From the NCBI GenBank assembly GCA_017472365.1, contig JAFUQN010000030.1, positions 62,001-126,000 on the forward strand: a stretch of 64,000 bases of DNA, given 5' to 3'. A program made the translations under genes and the position numbers. Source of the stretch: Bacillota bacterium (lineage in GTDB: Bacteria > Bacillota > Clostridia > Peptostreptococcales > Anaerovoracaceae). The notes beneath the pieces are model-generated. The model did no database searches, was not told the origin of the DNA, and saw nothing but the letters and a program-made list of their open reading frames with translations. How positions within the stretch are numbered: the first letter of the stretch is position 1; every line of letters begins with the position of its first letter. Positions 33,634 to 44,699 of the stretch are shown here, in pieces.

Positions 33634-34237
33634 TCCGGTAATCCGGTGTTACGTTCATCTTCTGGAACTGGGCCGCCTGGGCCCAGGTTGCCAGAACGAT
33701 TTTCACACCGGCGGCTTTTCCACAACCCATGTCCATCACCGTATCACCGATCATGACAGCCTCTTCCGGCCGGCTGTTCAGTGCATCCAGCGCGAACAGC
33801 ACCGGATCCGGGTCGGGTTTGTGCTTCTCCGTATCATCAGCAGTGACGACACAATCGAAGGTGTCCGTCAAATCGAACTTTTCCAGACCCATGAAGGTGG
33901 TGGGCTTGCGTCGGGATGTTACGATCCCCACTTTATATCCCATATCCTTTAATTTCAGAACCAGTTCCTTCGTTCCCGGAAACATCTGAATTTTTTCCAG
34001 GTACGTTTCCGTCTGGAATACGCGGTGGATTTCAATGGCTTCTTCCAGCTGCTCACCGGAGAAATACTTGTTCATAGTATCGCGGAGCGCTTCTCCGAAA
34101 TCCCTGAGAATCGTTCCCACAGCCAGTTCTTCTCCAGTCATTTTTTTGTAGGTATACTGCCAGGCACTGATGATGATTTCGTCGGTATCCATCAGCGTTC
34201 CATCGTAGTCAAATAATAATGTCGTAATCTTAGCCAT
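33581..34237 (-). CDS. HAD-family phosphatase (PpaX/phosphoglycolate phosphatase-like)
   Basis: A 218-residue haloacid-dehalogenase-type phosphatase with motif I LLFDYDGTLMDTD, motif II VTSRRK, motif III Lys in KHKPDPDPVLFAL and motif IV MIGDTVMDMGCGKAAG. An alpha-helical cap lies between I and II. The closest functional classes are pyrophosphatase PpaX and phosphoglycolate phosphatase. AAGGTG precedes the ATG, 26 bp after tex, so it is likely the last gene of the secA operon. Its 3' end overlaps the convergent MATE gene. Confidence 0.9.
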   Translation of the reverse strand: MAKITTLLFDYDGTLMDTDEIIISAWQYTYKKMTGEELAVGTILRDFGEALRDTMNKYFSGEQLEEAIEIHRVFQTETYLEKIQMFPGTKELVLKLKDMGYKVGIVTSRRKPTTFMGLEKFDLTDTFDCVVTADDTEKHKPDPDPVLFALDALNSRPEEAVMIGDTVMDMGCGKAAGVKIVLATWAQAAQFQKMNVTPDYRINSADELWNVLEALDAE

Positions 34238-34263
34238 ATTACACCTTACAAATTATCTACAGT

Positions 34264-36684
34264 CTATAACTTCATCGTCAGAGATACTTTTCCCTTTGCG
34301 TAATCCACGCCCAGGATCTTTACCTTGACTGTATCACCAACGCTGACAGCATCCATAGGATGCTTGATAAATTTATTGCTGATTTCAGAAATATGAACGA
34401 GTCCGTCGTTCTTGACCCCGATATCAACGAAGGCACCGAAGTCCACAACATTGCGGACCGTACCGGTCATTTCCATGCCAACCTTCAGATCATCGATGGT
34501 CAGGACGTCGCTGCGGAACACCACCGGCGGCATTCCTTCACGGGGATCTCGCGCCGGTTTTTTAATTTCCGAAACGATATCGCTCAGCGTGATCGCGCCG
34601 ATTCCCAGATCATCAGCCATGGTTTCCACGCTCTTCTTCAGGCGCAGAAGTTCTTCCTGGCTGGGACCCTTCTTTTCCTGTTCTTTCTTCGCTTTTCTGC
34701 GCTGCTCTTCCTTCTTCTTACGGGCTTCTTCTTCCTGCTGGGCCTTCAGGACAGCCAAAGCGCCCAGACCCTTTCCGCGTCCGCCGTTCATATTGGCAGC
34801 CGCCGCCGCAAAAGCACCTGCACCCACAGCGTCATTTTTTGCACTGCTCTTCTGTGCCTTTTTATCGCTTTCCAGTTTTACAGGGTACACAGTCAGGATT
34901 TTCTGATCGATGTCACGATAACCACCTCTAGTGATTTCCGATTTGTCAATTCCCAGCTTTTCCAACATCTGTTCCGCAGCCTTGTACGATTCAGGATGGA
35001 CCGAAGTGGCATCCAGCGGTTCTTTCCCGTCGGAAATTCTTAAGAACCCTGCGCACTGGTTGTATGTTTTTTCACCCAGCTTGGCCACCTTCAGCAGCTC
35101 CTTGCGACTGTTGAAACGTCCGTGTTCTTCGCGATATGCAACAATATTCTTAGCGATCCCGGAATTGATCCCGGAGATGTAAGCCAGAAGCGACGCCGAT
35201 GCAGTATTCAGATCCACGCCTACACGGTTAACACAGTCTTCTACCACGTTGGTCAGAGCGGTGGTCAACAGCGTCTGGTTAATGTCGTGCTGATACTGAC
35301 CGACACCGATGTGCTTCGGGTCGATTTTGACCAATTCCGCCAGCGGGTCCTGGAGACGACGGCCAATGGACATGGCTCCTCTGGTGGTTACGTCAAGATC
35401 CGGATATTCTTCCGTCGCCAGCTTCGATGCAGAATAGATGGACGCACCGGCTTCGTTGACGATGGTGTAGTGTAAGTTGTCCGCGATTCCCTGTTCTTTC
35501 AAATCGCTGATCAGTTCTGCCACAAAACTTTCTGTCTCGCGGCTGGCCGTTCCGTTTCCGATTACGAATACGTTGGCCTTGTATTTCTTCACCAGCGCAG
35601 TCAGAGATTTCTTTGCACCGGCAATGTCCTTCTTCGGTTCCGTGGGATAGATGGTTCCGTAGGCCAGAAGCTTACCGGTTTCATCCAGCATCGTCACCTT
35701 ACAGCCGGTACGATAACCGGGGTCGATGGCAATCACACGGGCATCCTTCACCGGCGGTACCATCAGCAGTGCTTCGGTATTCTTTGCGAATACTTTGACC
35801 GCTTCCACTTCCGCACGTTCGGTCAGCTGATTTCGAATTTCACGTTCGATGGACGGTGCCATCAGACGCTTATACGCATCTTCGATGGTCGCTTCCAAAA
35901 GAGACGTGAATACGGAACTCTTAAGCCCGATGATTTCTTCTCCAAGATACTGATGGATCCGTTCCACGGGAGCCTTGACCTTAATTTTCAGCTTCTTTTC
36001 CTTTTCGCCGCGATTCATGGCCAGTACACGGTGATTCGGTACAGTTTTGATGGCCTCCACCTTACCGTAGTACATATCGTAAACCGTGCTTTCGTCGGGA
36101 TCCACTGCTTCACATTCGAACATGCCTCCGTCGAAGGTCAGTTCTCTCAGTCTTGCGGTATAGTCCGCATCGTCAGCGATGATTTCAGCGATGATGTCCA
36201 TGGCACCCTGCAGTGCTTCTTTGGTATTCTTTACGCCCTTTTCTTCGTTGACGAAAGATGCGGCAACCTCTTCTGGCGCCTGCTCTTTTTCTTCCTGAGC
36301 CATCATGATCTTCGCCAAAGGTTCCAGACCCTTTTCTCTCGCCTTGGAAGCTCGGGTCGCCTTCTTCTGTTTAAAAGGCTTGTACAGGTCTTCCACACGC
36401 TGCAGCACTTCGGCCTTGCGGATTTCTGCCTCCAGCTCCTCTGTCAGCTTTCCCTGTTCAGAGATCAGACGGATGACTTCTTCCTTTCGTTCATCCAGAT
36501 TTCTCAAATATGTAAGGCGTTCATCCAGATCGCGCAGAACCACGTCGGACAGCGCACCGGTCACTTCTTTTCTGTAACGGGCGATGAAAGGAATGGTGTT
36601 TCCTTCATCGATCAGATTTACGGTAGCTTCCACCTGCGATTGTTTCAGATGAAATTCCGCCGCCAGTTTCTCAATGATGTTCAC
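34264..36684 (-). CDS. tex: RNA-binding transcription accessory protein Tex
   Basis: An 806-residue nucleic-acid binding protein with the N-terminal Tex helical region, a YqgF/RNase H-like domain (VIAIDPGYRTGCKVTMLD), helix-hairpin-helix modules and a C-terminal S1 domain (GMEMTGTVRNVVDFGAFVD). It starts with GTG at 36684, with AGGAG nine bases upstream inside the last codons of ytvI, so translation is coupled. Between the HhH region and the S1 domain (about 605-681) there is a low-complexity insert: an Ala/Gly-rich part (GAFAAAAANMNGGRGKG) then a Lys/Glu-rich stretch, probably a long charged helix, which makes the protein longer than common Tex proteins. Confidence 0.94.
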   Translation of the reverse strand: MNIIEKLAAEFHLKQSQVEATVNLIDEGNTIPFIARYRKEVTGALSDVVLRDLDERLTYLRNLDERKEEVIRLISEQGKLTEELEAEIRKAEVLQRVEDLYKPFKQKKATRASKAREKGLEPLAKIMMAQEEKEQAPEEVAASFVNEEKGVKNTKEALQGAMDIIAEIIADDADYTARLRELTFDGGMFECEAVDPDESTVYDMYYGKVEAIKTVPNHRVLAMNRGEKEKKLKIKVKAPVERIHQYLGEEIIGLKSSVFTSLLEATIEDAYKRLMAPSIEREIRNQLTERAEVEAVKVFAKNTEALLMVPPVKDARVIAIDPGYRTGCKVTMLDETGKLLAYGTIYPTEPKKDIAGAKKSLTALVKKYKANVFVIGNGTASRETESFVAELISDLKEQGIADNLHYTIVNEAGASIYSASKLATEEYPDLDVTTRGAMSIGRRLQDPLAELVKIDPKHIGVGQYQHDINQTLLTTALTNVVEDCVNRVGVDLNTASASLLAYISGINSGIAKNIVAYREEHGRFNSRKELLKVAKLGEKTYNQCAGFLRISDGKEPLDATSVHPESYKAAEQMLEKLGIDKSEITRGGYRDIDQKILTVYPVKLESDKKAQKSSAKNDAVGAGAFAAAAANMNGGRGKGLGALAVLKAQQEEEARKKKEEQRRKAKKEQEKKGPSQEELLRLKKSVETMADDLGIGAITLSDIVSEIKKPARDPREGMPPVVFRSDVLTIDDLKVGMEMTGTVRNVVDFGAFVDIGVKNDGLVHISEISNKFIKHPMDAVSVGDTVKVKILGVDYAKGKVSLTMKL

Positions 36685-36686
36685 TG

Positions 36687-37862
36687 CTATTTTCTCCTTT
36701 TATTCAGTTCCACTTCTGCGAGAGCTTCTTCCTTCGCATCTTCGAAATGTTCTTTGTCAACCACCCAGCTGGGCTTCGGCTGTCTGAAATTCTTGTATAC
36801 ATGGATCTTTCCGGTGTCGTTCAGATTTTTGATTACGATCATCATGAACGGCATAATTACGATTCCCAACGGTCCCAATACGGTACCGCCGATAAACATG
36901 GAAATCAGCATCAGTACAGGATGAAGTCCTACACGATGACCCACCAGCTTCGGTTCTATAATGTTACGAACTACGGTTACGAAGAGGTAGATACACAGTA
37001 AACCCAATGCCATCCCGAAATCTTTCATCAGAAGTTCGATCACAACCCAGGGAATCATGACACCTCCGGTCCCCAAAACGGGCATAACATCCATCAGTGC
37101 CACACAGAACGCCAGTAATACAAACCGATCGATGCCGATGAGCTTAAATCCCACGGTCAGCTCCATGAACGTGATGAACATGATCGCTCCATAGGAACTG
37201 ATGATCTTAAAGAACGACGATACCACGTAATTTTTGGCATCCATGATGATTTCCTGGTTCTTTTCACTGAACTGTCCCACGATGAAGTGAGTGATCCGGT
37301 AATAATCCATGGCGATGAAAAAACTGCCAATGATAGCAAAAATCACACTGATGAACATGGACGGGATCCCCAGTGCCAGCGCAGATAACTTACTGATCAA
37401 CGTCCCGGAAATATTGCTGACCAGACTTGTCAGCTCACCTACCATATTCATGGCGATCGCTTCGATTTCCAACGCCAGCTCCGGACTCACCTTTCCGGCC
37501 AGTGTAATGATGTCGTTATAGGTGGAAGTCAGATCCGGAAGAACCTGTTCTTCGTAAAGCGCAGGAATATCGATGGCCCATTCTCTTACACCGACGAACA
37601 AATTGACCAAAATGATCGTGACCAGAACCCCGATCGTCCCATAAAAGAGAAAACATACCAGCGCAGCCACCGGCCTGCGGCTGCACTGCAGGCCCTGGGC
37701 GATCATGTTTGTCAGCGGCTTTGTTATAAAAGCAACTCCAAACGCAAAGACGAAGGGCATCAGCCAAAAGATTGCATACCGAAAGATAAAGATGATCAGT
37801 GCAATGACACTTATTGCATAAATCGCTTTGACCAGATACTGTTTCTGTTGTTCATAACCCAT
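36687..37862 (-). CDS. ytvI: AI-2E-family membrane protein, YtvI-like
   Basis: A 391-residue integral membrane protein of the AI-2E transporter family with about eight helices. FYGTIGVLVTIILVNLFVG near the start, MDVMPVLGTGGVMIPWVV and GLHPVLMLISMFIGGTVLG near the end are family signatures. The closest named relative by sequence feel and length is the sporulation-associated YtvI of Bacilli. The ATG at 37862 follows CAGGAGGTTATTTTACT. It sits between prfB and tex in the secA operon. Function in transport is not established. Confidence 0.82.
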   Translation of the reverse strand: MGYEQQKQYLVKAIYAISVIALIIFIFRYAIFWLMPFVFAFGVAFITKPLTNMIAQGLQCSRRPVAALVCFLFYGTIGVLVTIILVNLFVGVREWAIDIPALYEEQVLPDLTSTYNDIITLAGKVSPELALEIEAIAMNMVGELTSLVSNISGTLISKLSALALGIPSMFISVIFAIIGSFFIAMDYYRITHFIVGQFSEKNQEIIMDAKNYVVSSFFKIISSYGAIMFITFMELTVGFKLIGIDRFVLLAFCVALMDVMPVLGTGGVMIPWVVIELLMKDFGMALGLLCIYLFVTVVRNIIEPKLVGHRVGLHPVLMLISMFIGGTVLGPLGIVIMPFMMIVIKNLNDTGKIHVYKNFRQPKPSWVVDKEHFEDAKEEALAEVELNKRRK

Positions 37863-37911
37863 AGTAAAATAACCTCCTGGCGGCACGCACGCCCCGCCTG
37901 TTCGGCAACAA

Positions 37912-39025
37912 TTATAACTGATCCTTAATGCGGGCATCTAACGCCGCATTGATAAATCCATCCAGGTTTCCATCCATGACAGACTGAACCTGAGAGGTTT
38001 CAAAACTTGTACGGTGATCCTTGACCAGAGAGTAGGGATGGAACACATAGGAGCGGATCTGGCTTCCCCATGTGATCTGGTTATAGTCTCCTGCCAGATC
38101 GGCAATCTTCTCCTTATGCTCCTGTTTCGCCAGCTCATAAAGTTTCGCCGCCAGCATTTTCATGGCGTAATCTTTATTCTGGTGCTGGGACCGTTCATTC
38201 TGACAGCTGACCACGATATTCGTCGGAATATGCGTGATGCGGACCGCTGAATCGGTCTTGTTGACATGCTGGCCGCCGGCCCCGCTGGAGCGGTACGTAT
38301 CGATCCGCAGGTCGTTGGGATCGATATCCACGGTCACATTGTCATCCAGTTCCGGCATCACATCCACCGACGCAAAGGACGTATGGCGACGGCCGGAAGA
38401 GTCGAAGGGAGAAATTCGGACAAGACGGTGGACTCCCTTTTCGTTTTTCAGATAACCGTAAGCATTTTCCCCGGAAATCAGCAACGTTGCAGATTTGATC
38501 CCGCCTTCATTATCATCCTGATAATCCAGGAATTTTACCGAATACTCCTTCATTTCGGAGTAACGGGTATACATACGCAGAAGCATTTCTGTCCAGTCCT
38601 GCGCATCCGTTCCACCGGCTCCTGCATGAACCGACAGAATGGCATTGTTTTTATCGTATTCCTCGGAAAGAAGCGTTTCGATGCGCATCTTTTCACTGCG
38701 CTCCTGGTAGCTGTCGTAAATCGATTTGATTTCTTCCACCAGCGATTCGTCGGACTCTTCTTCCGCCAGCTGGATCAGCTCATCCACATCGTCGATATCC
38801 TTCTCCAATGCATGAAAGCGCTCCAGTTTCGTTTCGATCCGCTTTTTTTCCTGTAATGTCTTCTGGGCAAAATCCATGTTGTCCCAGAAGCCGGGAATTT
38901 CGATTTTATAATTGATGTCTTCCAGCTTTAACGTGAGATCAGCCACGTCAAAGGGACTCACCCAGCTTTGTTAAGAAATCTCTGCACTTCGGCAGATCAT
39001 ATTTGATCTGATCCAGTTCGATCAA
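37912..39025 (-). CDS. prfB: Peptide chain release factor 2, made by programmed +1 frameshift
   Basis: Recognises UAA and UGA and releases the finished peptide. The main frame (37912-38949) carries the GGQ motif (RSSGAGGQHVNKTDSAV) and the typical domains. Upstream, a 25-codon first frame (LIELDQIKYDLPKC at its start) runs from a TTG at 39025, with GAAAGG nine bases before it, to CTT TGA C at 38948-38953, where the ribosome must skip one base to continue as DVADLTLKLED. Joining the two (38951-39025 and 37912-38949) gives 370 residues, the normal RF2 length. A GTG three codons earlier is too close to the ribosome binding site. It lies 17 bp after secA, in the usual secA-prfB order. Confidence 0.95.
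38947..38962 (-). other. prfB programmed +1 frameshift site
   Basis: On the minus strand: GGTGA (38958-38962, complementary to the 16S rRNA tail), four bases, then CTT TGA C. Slippage from CTT to TTT bypasses the in-frame UGA when RF2 is scarce, the classic autoregulation. The stimulator reads GGTGA rather than the common AGGGGG. Confidence 0.9.
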
Positions 39026-39042
39026 GCATCTCACCCTTTCTT

Positions 39043-41850
39043 TTATTCTAAATTACGTCCACAGCACTTCTTATATTTCTTACCGCTGCCACAGGGACAG
39101 GGGTCGTTTCTTCCCACGGTCGCTTCTTTCTTCACGGGCATTGCCTTTCCTTCTCTCGGCGGTACATTCACAGCCTGTGGCATTCCCGGACCGGCCTGCG
39201 CAGCAGGACGGTTGCCCATCACCTGACCGGCAGCCTGAGCTGCTTCGGAGCCGGTGGACATCCCGGCGCCGGTGGCATCTCTCTTCACGTCAGTTCCCAT
39301 GGCGATGATCTGACGACGACGGCTGTCAGTCTGAACGGTTACGTTGAAGCAGAAGCGAACGGTATCTTCCTGAATGGACTTGATCATCAGGTCAAACATA
39401 TCGAAGCCTTCACTGGCATATGCCGCAGCCGGATCCTGCTGACCGATGGAGCGCAGATTGATCCCGGTCTTCAGCTGATCCATGGCATCGATGTGATCCA
39501 TCCACTTGTTGTCGACAACGCGCAGCAGAACCATGCGCTCCAGTTCTCTCATGCGTTCTTCGCCCACTTCTTTTTCTTTCTGTGCATAGGCAGATTCGAA
39601 ACGGGCCAGAACATCTTCACGCAGCTGTTCTGCGGTCAGACTCTGCTTTTCTTCTTCGGTATATCGCAGCGGCTTCAGCGTTCCGCAGAGACGGTGCAGG
39701 TTTCTGTTCAGTTCATCGATATCCCATTCTTCCGCGAACTTGGAACTGTTGACGCAGTAATCGATATGTTTACCTGCCAGACCTTCCGCCATGTTCATGA
39801 TGTACTGGCGCAGATCTTCCCCATCCAGAACGCGGCGGCGTTCTCCGTAGATGATTTCTCTCTGTCTGTTCATGACATTGTCATACTGCAGAACGTACTT
39901 ACGAATGGAGAAGTTGCGGCCTTCCACCTTCTTCTGAGCACCTTCAATGGACTTTGTCAGCATTCCGGCTTCGATAGGCTCATCTTCCGCAACGCCCATC
40001 TTTGTGACGATGTTCTGCATACGTTCACCACCAAAGAGACGCATCAGGTCGTCTTCCATGGACAGGAAGAACTGGGTCTGTCCCTGGTCCCCCTGACGAC
40101 CGGCACGGCCTCTCAGCTGGTTATCGATACGGCGGGATTCGTGACGTTCCGTACCGATGATGCACAGACCTCCCAGCTTTCTGACGGTTTCCTGTTCTTC
40201 TGCACGTTCTTCCTTGAACTGCTTCAGAAGACGCTGGAAGGTTTCTCTCGCCTCCATCAGCTCCGGATCATCGGAGGAAACAAAGCTGGAAGCAAAGGAA
40301 ATCGCTTCGTCGCTGTAACCGTTCTTTCTCATTTCTTTCTTGGCTTCGAATTCCGGGTTTCCTCCCAGAATGATGTCGGTACCACGACCCGCCATGTTGG
40401 TGGCGATGGTCACAGCACCGAGGCGTCCGGCTTCCGCAACGATTTCTGCTTCACGCTGATGCTGCTTCGCATTCAGCACATTGTGCTTAACTCCGCGTTT
40501 CTTCAGCATATCGCTGAGAATTTCGGACTTTTCAATGGAGATGGTACCCACCAGCACCGGCTGTCCGGTGGCGTGGCGTTCTGCGATCCGTTCCACAATG
40601 GCCTTAAACTTACCGCGCTCAGTAGCAAAGAACGAGTCGTCCAGGTCTTCACGGGCAACGGGCTTATTGGTGGGAATTACCACAACGTCCATGTTGTAAA
40701 TTTCTCTGAATTCATCTTCTTCCGTCTTTGCGGTACCGGTCATCCCTGCCAGCTTCTGATACATACGGAAGTAATTCTGCAGGGTGATGGTTGCCAGAGT
40801 CTTGGATTCCTGACGTACCTTGATTCCTTCCTTGGCTTCGATGGCCTGATGCAGACCGTCGCTGTAGCGGCGTCCGAACATCAGACGGCCGGTAAACTCA
40901 TCGACGATAACGATTTCACCGTCTTTTACGATATAATCCACGTCGCGGCGCATCAGAGTATTTGCTTTCAGCGCTGCCAATACATGGTGGTTGATTTCCA
41001 TGTTTTCCGGATCGGAGAAGTTATCGATCTTAAATGCCTTTTCGCACTTAGAAACCCCTTCTTCCGTCAGCGCCACCGTGCGCTGCTTTTCATCGATGGT
41101 ATAGTCATCTTCCGCGCGCAGCATTCTCACCATGCGGTCGGCAATCTGGTACAGCTCCGTCGCCTGGTCCCCCTGACCGGAAATGATCAGCGGTGTACGC
41201 GCTTCATCGATGAGGATGGAGTCGACTTCGTCCACGATGGCGTAATTCAGCGGACGCTGCATCAGGTCTTCCTGATAGCTGACCATGTTGTCTCTCAGAT
41301 AGTCGAAACCGAACTCGTTGTTGGTTCCGTAGGTGATATCCGCATTGTACGCCGCTCTGCGCTGTTCCTTGGTGATTCCGTGGACGATGCATCCCACAGT
41401 CAGGCCCAGCCAGGTATACAGCTTACCCATCCATTCCATATCTCGACGTGCCAGATAATCGTTGACGGTCACCACGTGAACGCCCTTTCCTTCCAGCGCA
41501 TTCAGATAAGTCGGCAGTGTCGCCACCAGAGTCTTACCTTCCCCAGTCTTCATTTCAGCGATCCGTCCTTCGTGCAGCGCAACGCCGCCGATGAGCTGAA
41601 CGTGGAAATGCTTGATTCCCAGACTTCTCCAGGCAGCTTCACGACAAACCGCATACGCTTCCGGCAGGATATCATCCAGGGTTTCCCCATTCGCAAGACG
41701 CTCTTTGAATTCCGGTGTTTTCGCCTTCAGTTCCGCGTCAGACAGCTTCTGCATGGCTTCATCCAGTGCTTCGATCTGGTCTACAATTTTCTCGATCTTC
41801 TTGACTTCTTTGGTATTGAGATCACCAAAGATTTTTTCAAACAACCCCAT
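39043..41850 (-). CDS. secA: Preprotein translocase ATPase SecA
   Basis: A 935-residue motor that drives proteins through SecYEG. Walker A is [12 protein letters not shown], the DEAD-like box [15 protein letters not shown], and motif [16 protein letters not shown]. The preprotein cross-linking and helical scaffold regions follow, and the C-terminal SEC-C zinc finger [14 protein letters not shown] binds SecB or ribosomes. GAAAGGG precedes the ATG. First gene of the operon secA-prfB-ytvI-tex-HAD on the minus strand, with a good promoter at 41910-41938. Confidence 0.98.
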   Translation of the reverse strand: MGLFEKIFGDLNTKEVKKIEKIVDQIEALDEAMQKLSDAELKAKTPEFKERLANGETLDDILPEAYAVCREAAWRSLGIKHFHVQLIGGVALHEGRIAEMKTGEGKTLVATLPTYLNALEGKGVHVVTVNDYLARRDMEWMGKLYTWLGLTVGCIVHGITKEQRRAAYNADITYGTNNEFGFDYLRDNMVSYQEDLMQRPLNYAIVDEVDSILIDEARTPLIISGQGDQATELYQIADRMVRMLRAEDDYTIDEKQRTVALTEEGVSKCEKAFKIDNFSDPENMEINHHVLAALKANTLMRRDVDYIVKDGEIVIVDEFTGRLMFGRRYSDGLHQAIEAKEGIKVRQESKTLATITLQNYFRMYQKLAGMTGTAKTEEDEFREIYNMDVVVIPTNKPVAREDLDDSFFATERGKFKAIVERIAERHATGQPVLVGTISIEKSEILSDMLKKRGVKHNVLNAKQHQREAEIVAEAGRLGAVTIATNMAGRGTDIILGGNPEFEAKKEMRKNGYSDEAISFASSFVSSDDPELMEARETFQRLLKQFKEERAEEQETVRKLGGLCIIGTERHESRRIDNQLRGRAGRQGDQGQTQFFLSMEDDLMRLFGGERMQNIVTKMGVAEDEPIEAGMLTKSIEGAQKKVEGRNFSIRKYVLQYDNVMNRQREIIYGERRRVLDGEDLRQYIMNMAEGLAGKHIDYCVNSSKFAEEWDIDELNRNLHRLCGTLKPLRYTEEEKQSLTAEQLREDVLARFESAYAQKEKEVGEERMRELERMVLLRVVDNKWMDHIDAMDQLKTGINLRSIGQQDPAAAYASEGFDMFDLMIKSIQEDTVRFCFNVTVQTDSRRRQIIAMGTDVKRDATGAGMSTGSEAAQAAGQVMGNRPAAQAGPGMPQAVNVPPREGKAMPVKKEATVGRNDPCPCGSGKKYKKCCGRNLE

Positions 41851-41909
41851 AGTGTTTCCCTTTCTTTTCTATTCTAAAAATAATATAAAGTCACAGTGAG
41901 CTACTTTAA

Positions 41910-41938
41910 ATTATACCATTTCGCCATACAATTCCCAA
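41910..41938 (-). promoter_or_regulatory. Promoter of the secA operon
   Basis: On the minus strand: TTGGGA (41933-41938), 17 bp spacer, consensus TATAAT (41910-41915), preceded by TGG (extended -10). Confidence 0.65.
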
Positions 41939-41995
41939 CCCTAGTTTTGTAACATTTATATTAAAAATACGCGTTGATTCGGTGAAGAAGACAGT

Positions 41996-42030
41996 AAAAA
42001 ACCCTCTGAAGAAATTCTTCAGAGGGTTTT
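41996..42030 (-). terminator. Terminator after aspartate kinase gene
   Basis: On the minus strand: stem CCCTCTGAAG/CTTCAGAGGG (42017-42026 with 42002-42011), 5-nt loop, A-run before and TTTTTT after. Confidence 0.85.
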
Positions 42031-42057
42031 GGTGCGACGATATGTCGGATCTTCTGA

Positions 42058-43386
42058 CTATTTGTCAGTTTCGGTCACGAACGCATCGTAGATTGCGCGG
42101 ATCGCAGTTTCGAAATCTCTGTTTTCCACGCCGACGATGATGTTCATTTCACTGGATCCCTGGTCAATCATACGGATATTGACATTCGCCTCTGCCAACG
42201 CCGTAAACAGCCTCGCAGCCGTCCCGCACCTATTTGCCATACCGGTCCCTACGGTGGCGATCAGCGCGATATCGTGGCTGACTTCCAGAGAATCCGGACT
42301 CAGCTTGCGTTCGATTTCGTCCAGCAGTTCTCCCAGGTTATTCTTCAGCTGCTTCTTGGAAATGACCACAGAAACGCTGTCGATACCGCTGGGCAGATGT
42401 TCCACAGTGATGTTGTATCCTTCTAAAATACCAAGCAGTCTCTTGATGTATCCCACTTCGGTACTCATCAGGTTCTTATGGAGACCGATAACGGTGAAAT
42501 CCTTGGAACCTGCGATACCGGTAATGACACGACCGTCATCTTCCGGCTTGGCGCTGGATACGATCATGGTTCCGGGATGGTCCGGATCGTTAGTATTTCT
42601 GATGTTGATCGGAATGTTCTTTCCTCTTACCGGATAGATGGCATTTTCATGCAGTACACTGGCGCCCATATAGGACAGCTCACGCAGTTCCGCATAGGAA
42701 ATGGTTCCGATCGGATGGGGATTCTTTACGATGCGGGGATCCGCCTGTAAGAATCCGTGAACGTCAGTCCAGTTTTCGTAAATCACAGCGTCAACAGCCT
42801 TGGCTACGAGGGAACCGGTGATATCAGAACCGCCTCTGGTAAAGGTCTTGATCTTTCCGTTGGGCATTGTTCCGTAGAAACCGGGAATGACTGCACCGTC
42901 GTGCTTCTTCAGCTCTTCGGACAGAGCCTTGTCAGTTTCTTCATCCAGGAATTTTCCCTTTTCATTGAACTGCACCAGTCCGGCAGCATCAACGAAATCC
43001 AGGCCCAGATATGCTGCTGTCAGCTTCGCGTTCAGATATTCACCGCGGGACGCGATGTAATCCGGACCTTCACCAGCTTCCAGCTTTTCACGAATTTCAA
43101 CGAATTCCTTTTCCAGATCCAGGTTTACACCCAGACTGATGGCCATGGCCATGTAACGGTCAACGATGACCTGGAAGATCTGGTCGCAGGGAACGTTATG
43201 TTCCAGATGAGTATTGCACAGATACAGCAAGTCAGTGATCTTGCTGTCACCGTCAAAGCGCTTACCCGGAGCAGAAACGACGATGTATTTACGGGCCGGA
43301 TCGGCTTCGATAATACTTTTTACTTTGGCCAGCTGGATGGCATCTGCCACGGAGCTGCCGCCAAATTTCGCTACTTTTACTCCCAT
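42058..43386 (-). CDS. lysC: Aspartate kinase
   Basis: Phosphorylates aspartate, the entry step to lysine, threonine and methionine. 442 residues: the N-terminal kinase domain has KFGGSSVAD and FTRGGSDITGSLVAKAVDA, and two C-terminal ACT domains (FTVIGLHKNLMSTEVG and ATVGTGMANRCGTAA) provide allosteric control. The ATG follows AGAGAGGATACAACT. It lies 72 bp downstream of metK on the same strand with no terminator seen between, so it may share the metK promoter and its SAM-I riboswitch. It ends at its own terminator. Confidence 0.94.
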   Translation of the reverse strand: MGVKVAKFGGSSVADAIQLAKVKSIIEADPARKYIVVSAPGKRFDGDSKITDLLYLCNTHLEHNVPCDQIFQVIVDRYMAMAISLGVNLDLEKEFVEIREKLEAGEGPDYIASRGEYLNAKLTAAYLGLDFVDAAGLVQFNEKGKFLDEETDKALSEELKKHDGAVIPGFYGTMPNGKIKTFTRGGSDITGSLVAKAVDAVIYENWTDVHGFLQADPRIVKNPHPIGTISYAELRELSYMGASVLHENAIYPVRGKNIPINIRNTNDPDHPGTMIVSSAKPEDDGRVITGIAGSKDFTVIGLHKNLMSTEVGYIKRLLGILEGYNITVEHLPSGIDSVSVVISKKQLKNNLGELLDEIERKLSPDSLEVSHDIALIATVGTGMANRCGTAARLFTALAEANVNIRMIDQGSSEMNIIVGVENRDFETAIRAIYDAFVTETDK

Positions 43387-43458
43387 AGTTGTATCCTCTC
43401 TTAGTAATAGAATATGTAGCTATCCGCGGTTCAGAAACTTGTCCTCACCGCAGAAATC

Positions 43459-44649
43459 CTACAGACCTGCTTCCTGACGCAGGATGTCAGCCTTATCGGT
43501 CTTTTCCCAGGGAAGATCGATATCAGTTCTTCCGAAGTGACCGTAAGCAGCTACCTGTCTGTAGATAGGTCTTCTCAGATCCAGTTCCTTGATGATGGCA
43601 GCGGGACGGAAGTCGAAGTGCTTTTCCACCAGTTCAGCGATCTTTTCATCAGCGATCTTACCGGTACCCTTGGTTTCTACCAGAACGGATACGGGCTGAG
43701 CAACACCGATAGCGTAAGCCAGTTCGATTTCACACTGGTCAGCCAGACCAGCAGCTACCACGTTCTTAGCTGCGTATCTAGCCATGTAAGCAGCGGATCT
43801 GTCCACCTTTGTGGGGTCCTTACCGGAGAATGCGCCGCCGCCGTGTCTAGCGTAGCCACCGTAGGTATCAACGATGATCTTACGGCCGGTCAGACCGGAG
43901 TCACCGTTCGGTCCACCGATTACGAAACGGCCGGTGGGGTTGATGAAGTACTTGGTTTCATCGTCCAGCAGTTCAGCGGGACCGATGGGCTTGATTACGT
44001 GCTCGATCATGTCCTGACGGATCTGTTCCTGAGTTGCTTCCGGATCATGCTGAGTGGAAACAACGATGGCATCAACGCGTACAGGCTTGTTGTTTTCGTC
44101 GTATTCTACGGTAACCTGAGTCTTACCATCCGGTCTCAGATAACCGATCTGGCCGGACTTACGAACGTCGGTCAGTCTCTTTGCCAGCTTGTGAGCCAGT
44201 GCGATGGGCATCGGCATCAGTTCGGGAGTTTCGTTGCATGCGAAACCGAACATCAGACCCTGGTCACCGGCACCGATCTGAGCAGCGTCTTCTCTTTCAG
44301 CGCCTTCCTTCAGTTCCAAAGCTTCATCAACACCCATAGCGATGTCGCCGGACTGTTCGTCGATGGCGGTCAGTACAGCGCAGGTGTGACCATCATAACC
44401 GTATTCACCCTTGGTGTAGCCGATGTCAGTGATGACCTGACGGATCAGCTTGGGCATGTCCACGTAGCAGTTGGTACTGATTTCACCCATAACCAGAGCC
44501 ATACCGGTGGTAACACAAGTTTCAGCAGCAACACGACCATAGGGGTCCTGTTCAAAAATAGCGTCCAGGATCGCATCAGAGATCTGGTCGCAGACTTTAT
44601 CCGGATGTCCTTCGGTAACGGATTCGGATGTGAATAATCTTCTTGCCAT
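43459..44649 (-). CDS. metK: S-adenosylmethionine synthetase
   Basis: Makes SAM from methionine and ATP, 396 residues. Signatures are [20 protein letters not shown] at the N-terminus, [16 protein letters not shown] in the middle and [19 protein letters not shown] towards the C-terminus. The ATG at 44649 has AGGAGGAAAGAAA before it. It is preceded by a complete SAM-I riboswitch and terminator, so it is shut off when SAM is plentiful. Confidence 0.98.
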   Translation of the reverse strand: MARRLFTSESVTEGHPDKVCDQISDAILDAIFEQDPYGRVAAETCVTTGMALVMGEISTNCYVDMPKLIRQVITDIGYTKGEYGYDGHTCAVLTAIDEQSGDIAMGVDEALELKEGAEREDAAQIGAGDQGLMFGFACNETPELMPMPIALAHKLAKRLTDVRKSGQIGYLRPDGKTQVTVEYDENNKPVRVDAIVVSTQHDPEATQEQIRQDMIEHVIKPIGPAELLDDETKYFINPTGRFVIGGPNGDSGLTGRKIIVDTYGGYARHGGGAFSGKDPTKVDRSAAYMARYAAKNVVAAGLADQCEIELAYAIGVAQPVSVLVETKGTGKIADEKIAELVEKHFDFRPAAIIKELDLRRPIYRQVAAYGHFGRTDIDLPWEKTDKADILRQEAGL

Positions 44650-44699
44650 TTTCTTTCCTCCTAAATTTCTCTGCGGCAACCGCTCCGCGGTCACCTGTC

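Noticed and set aside
39493..41877. A 794-codon open frame on the plus strand opposite secA
   Set aside because: It is the antisense shadow of secA caused by codon bias. It lacks a ribosome binding site and recognisable protein sequence, while secA is certain.
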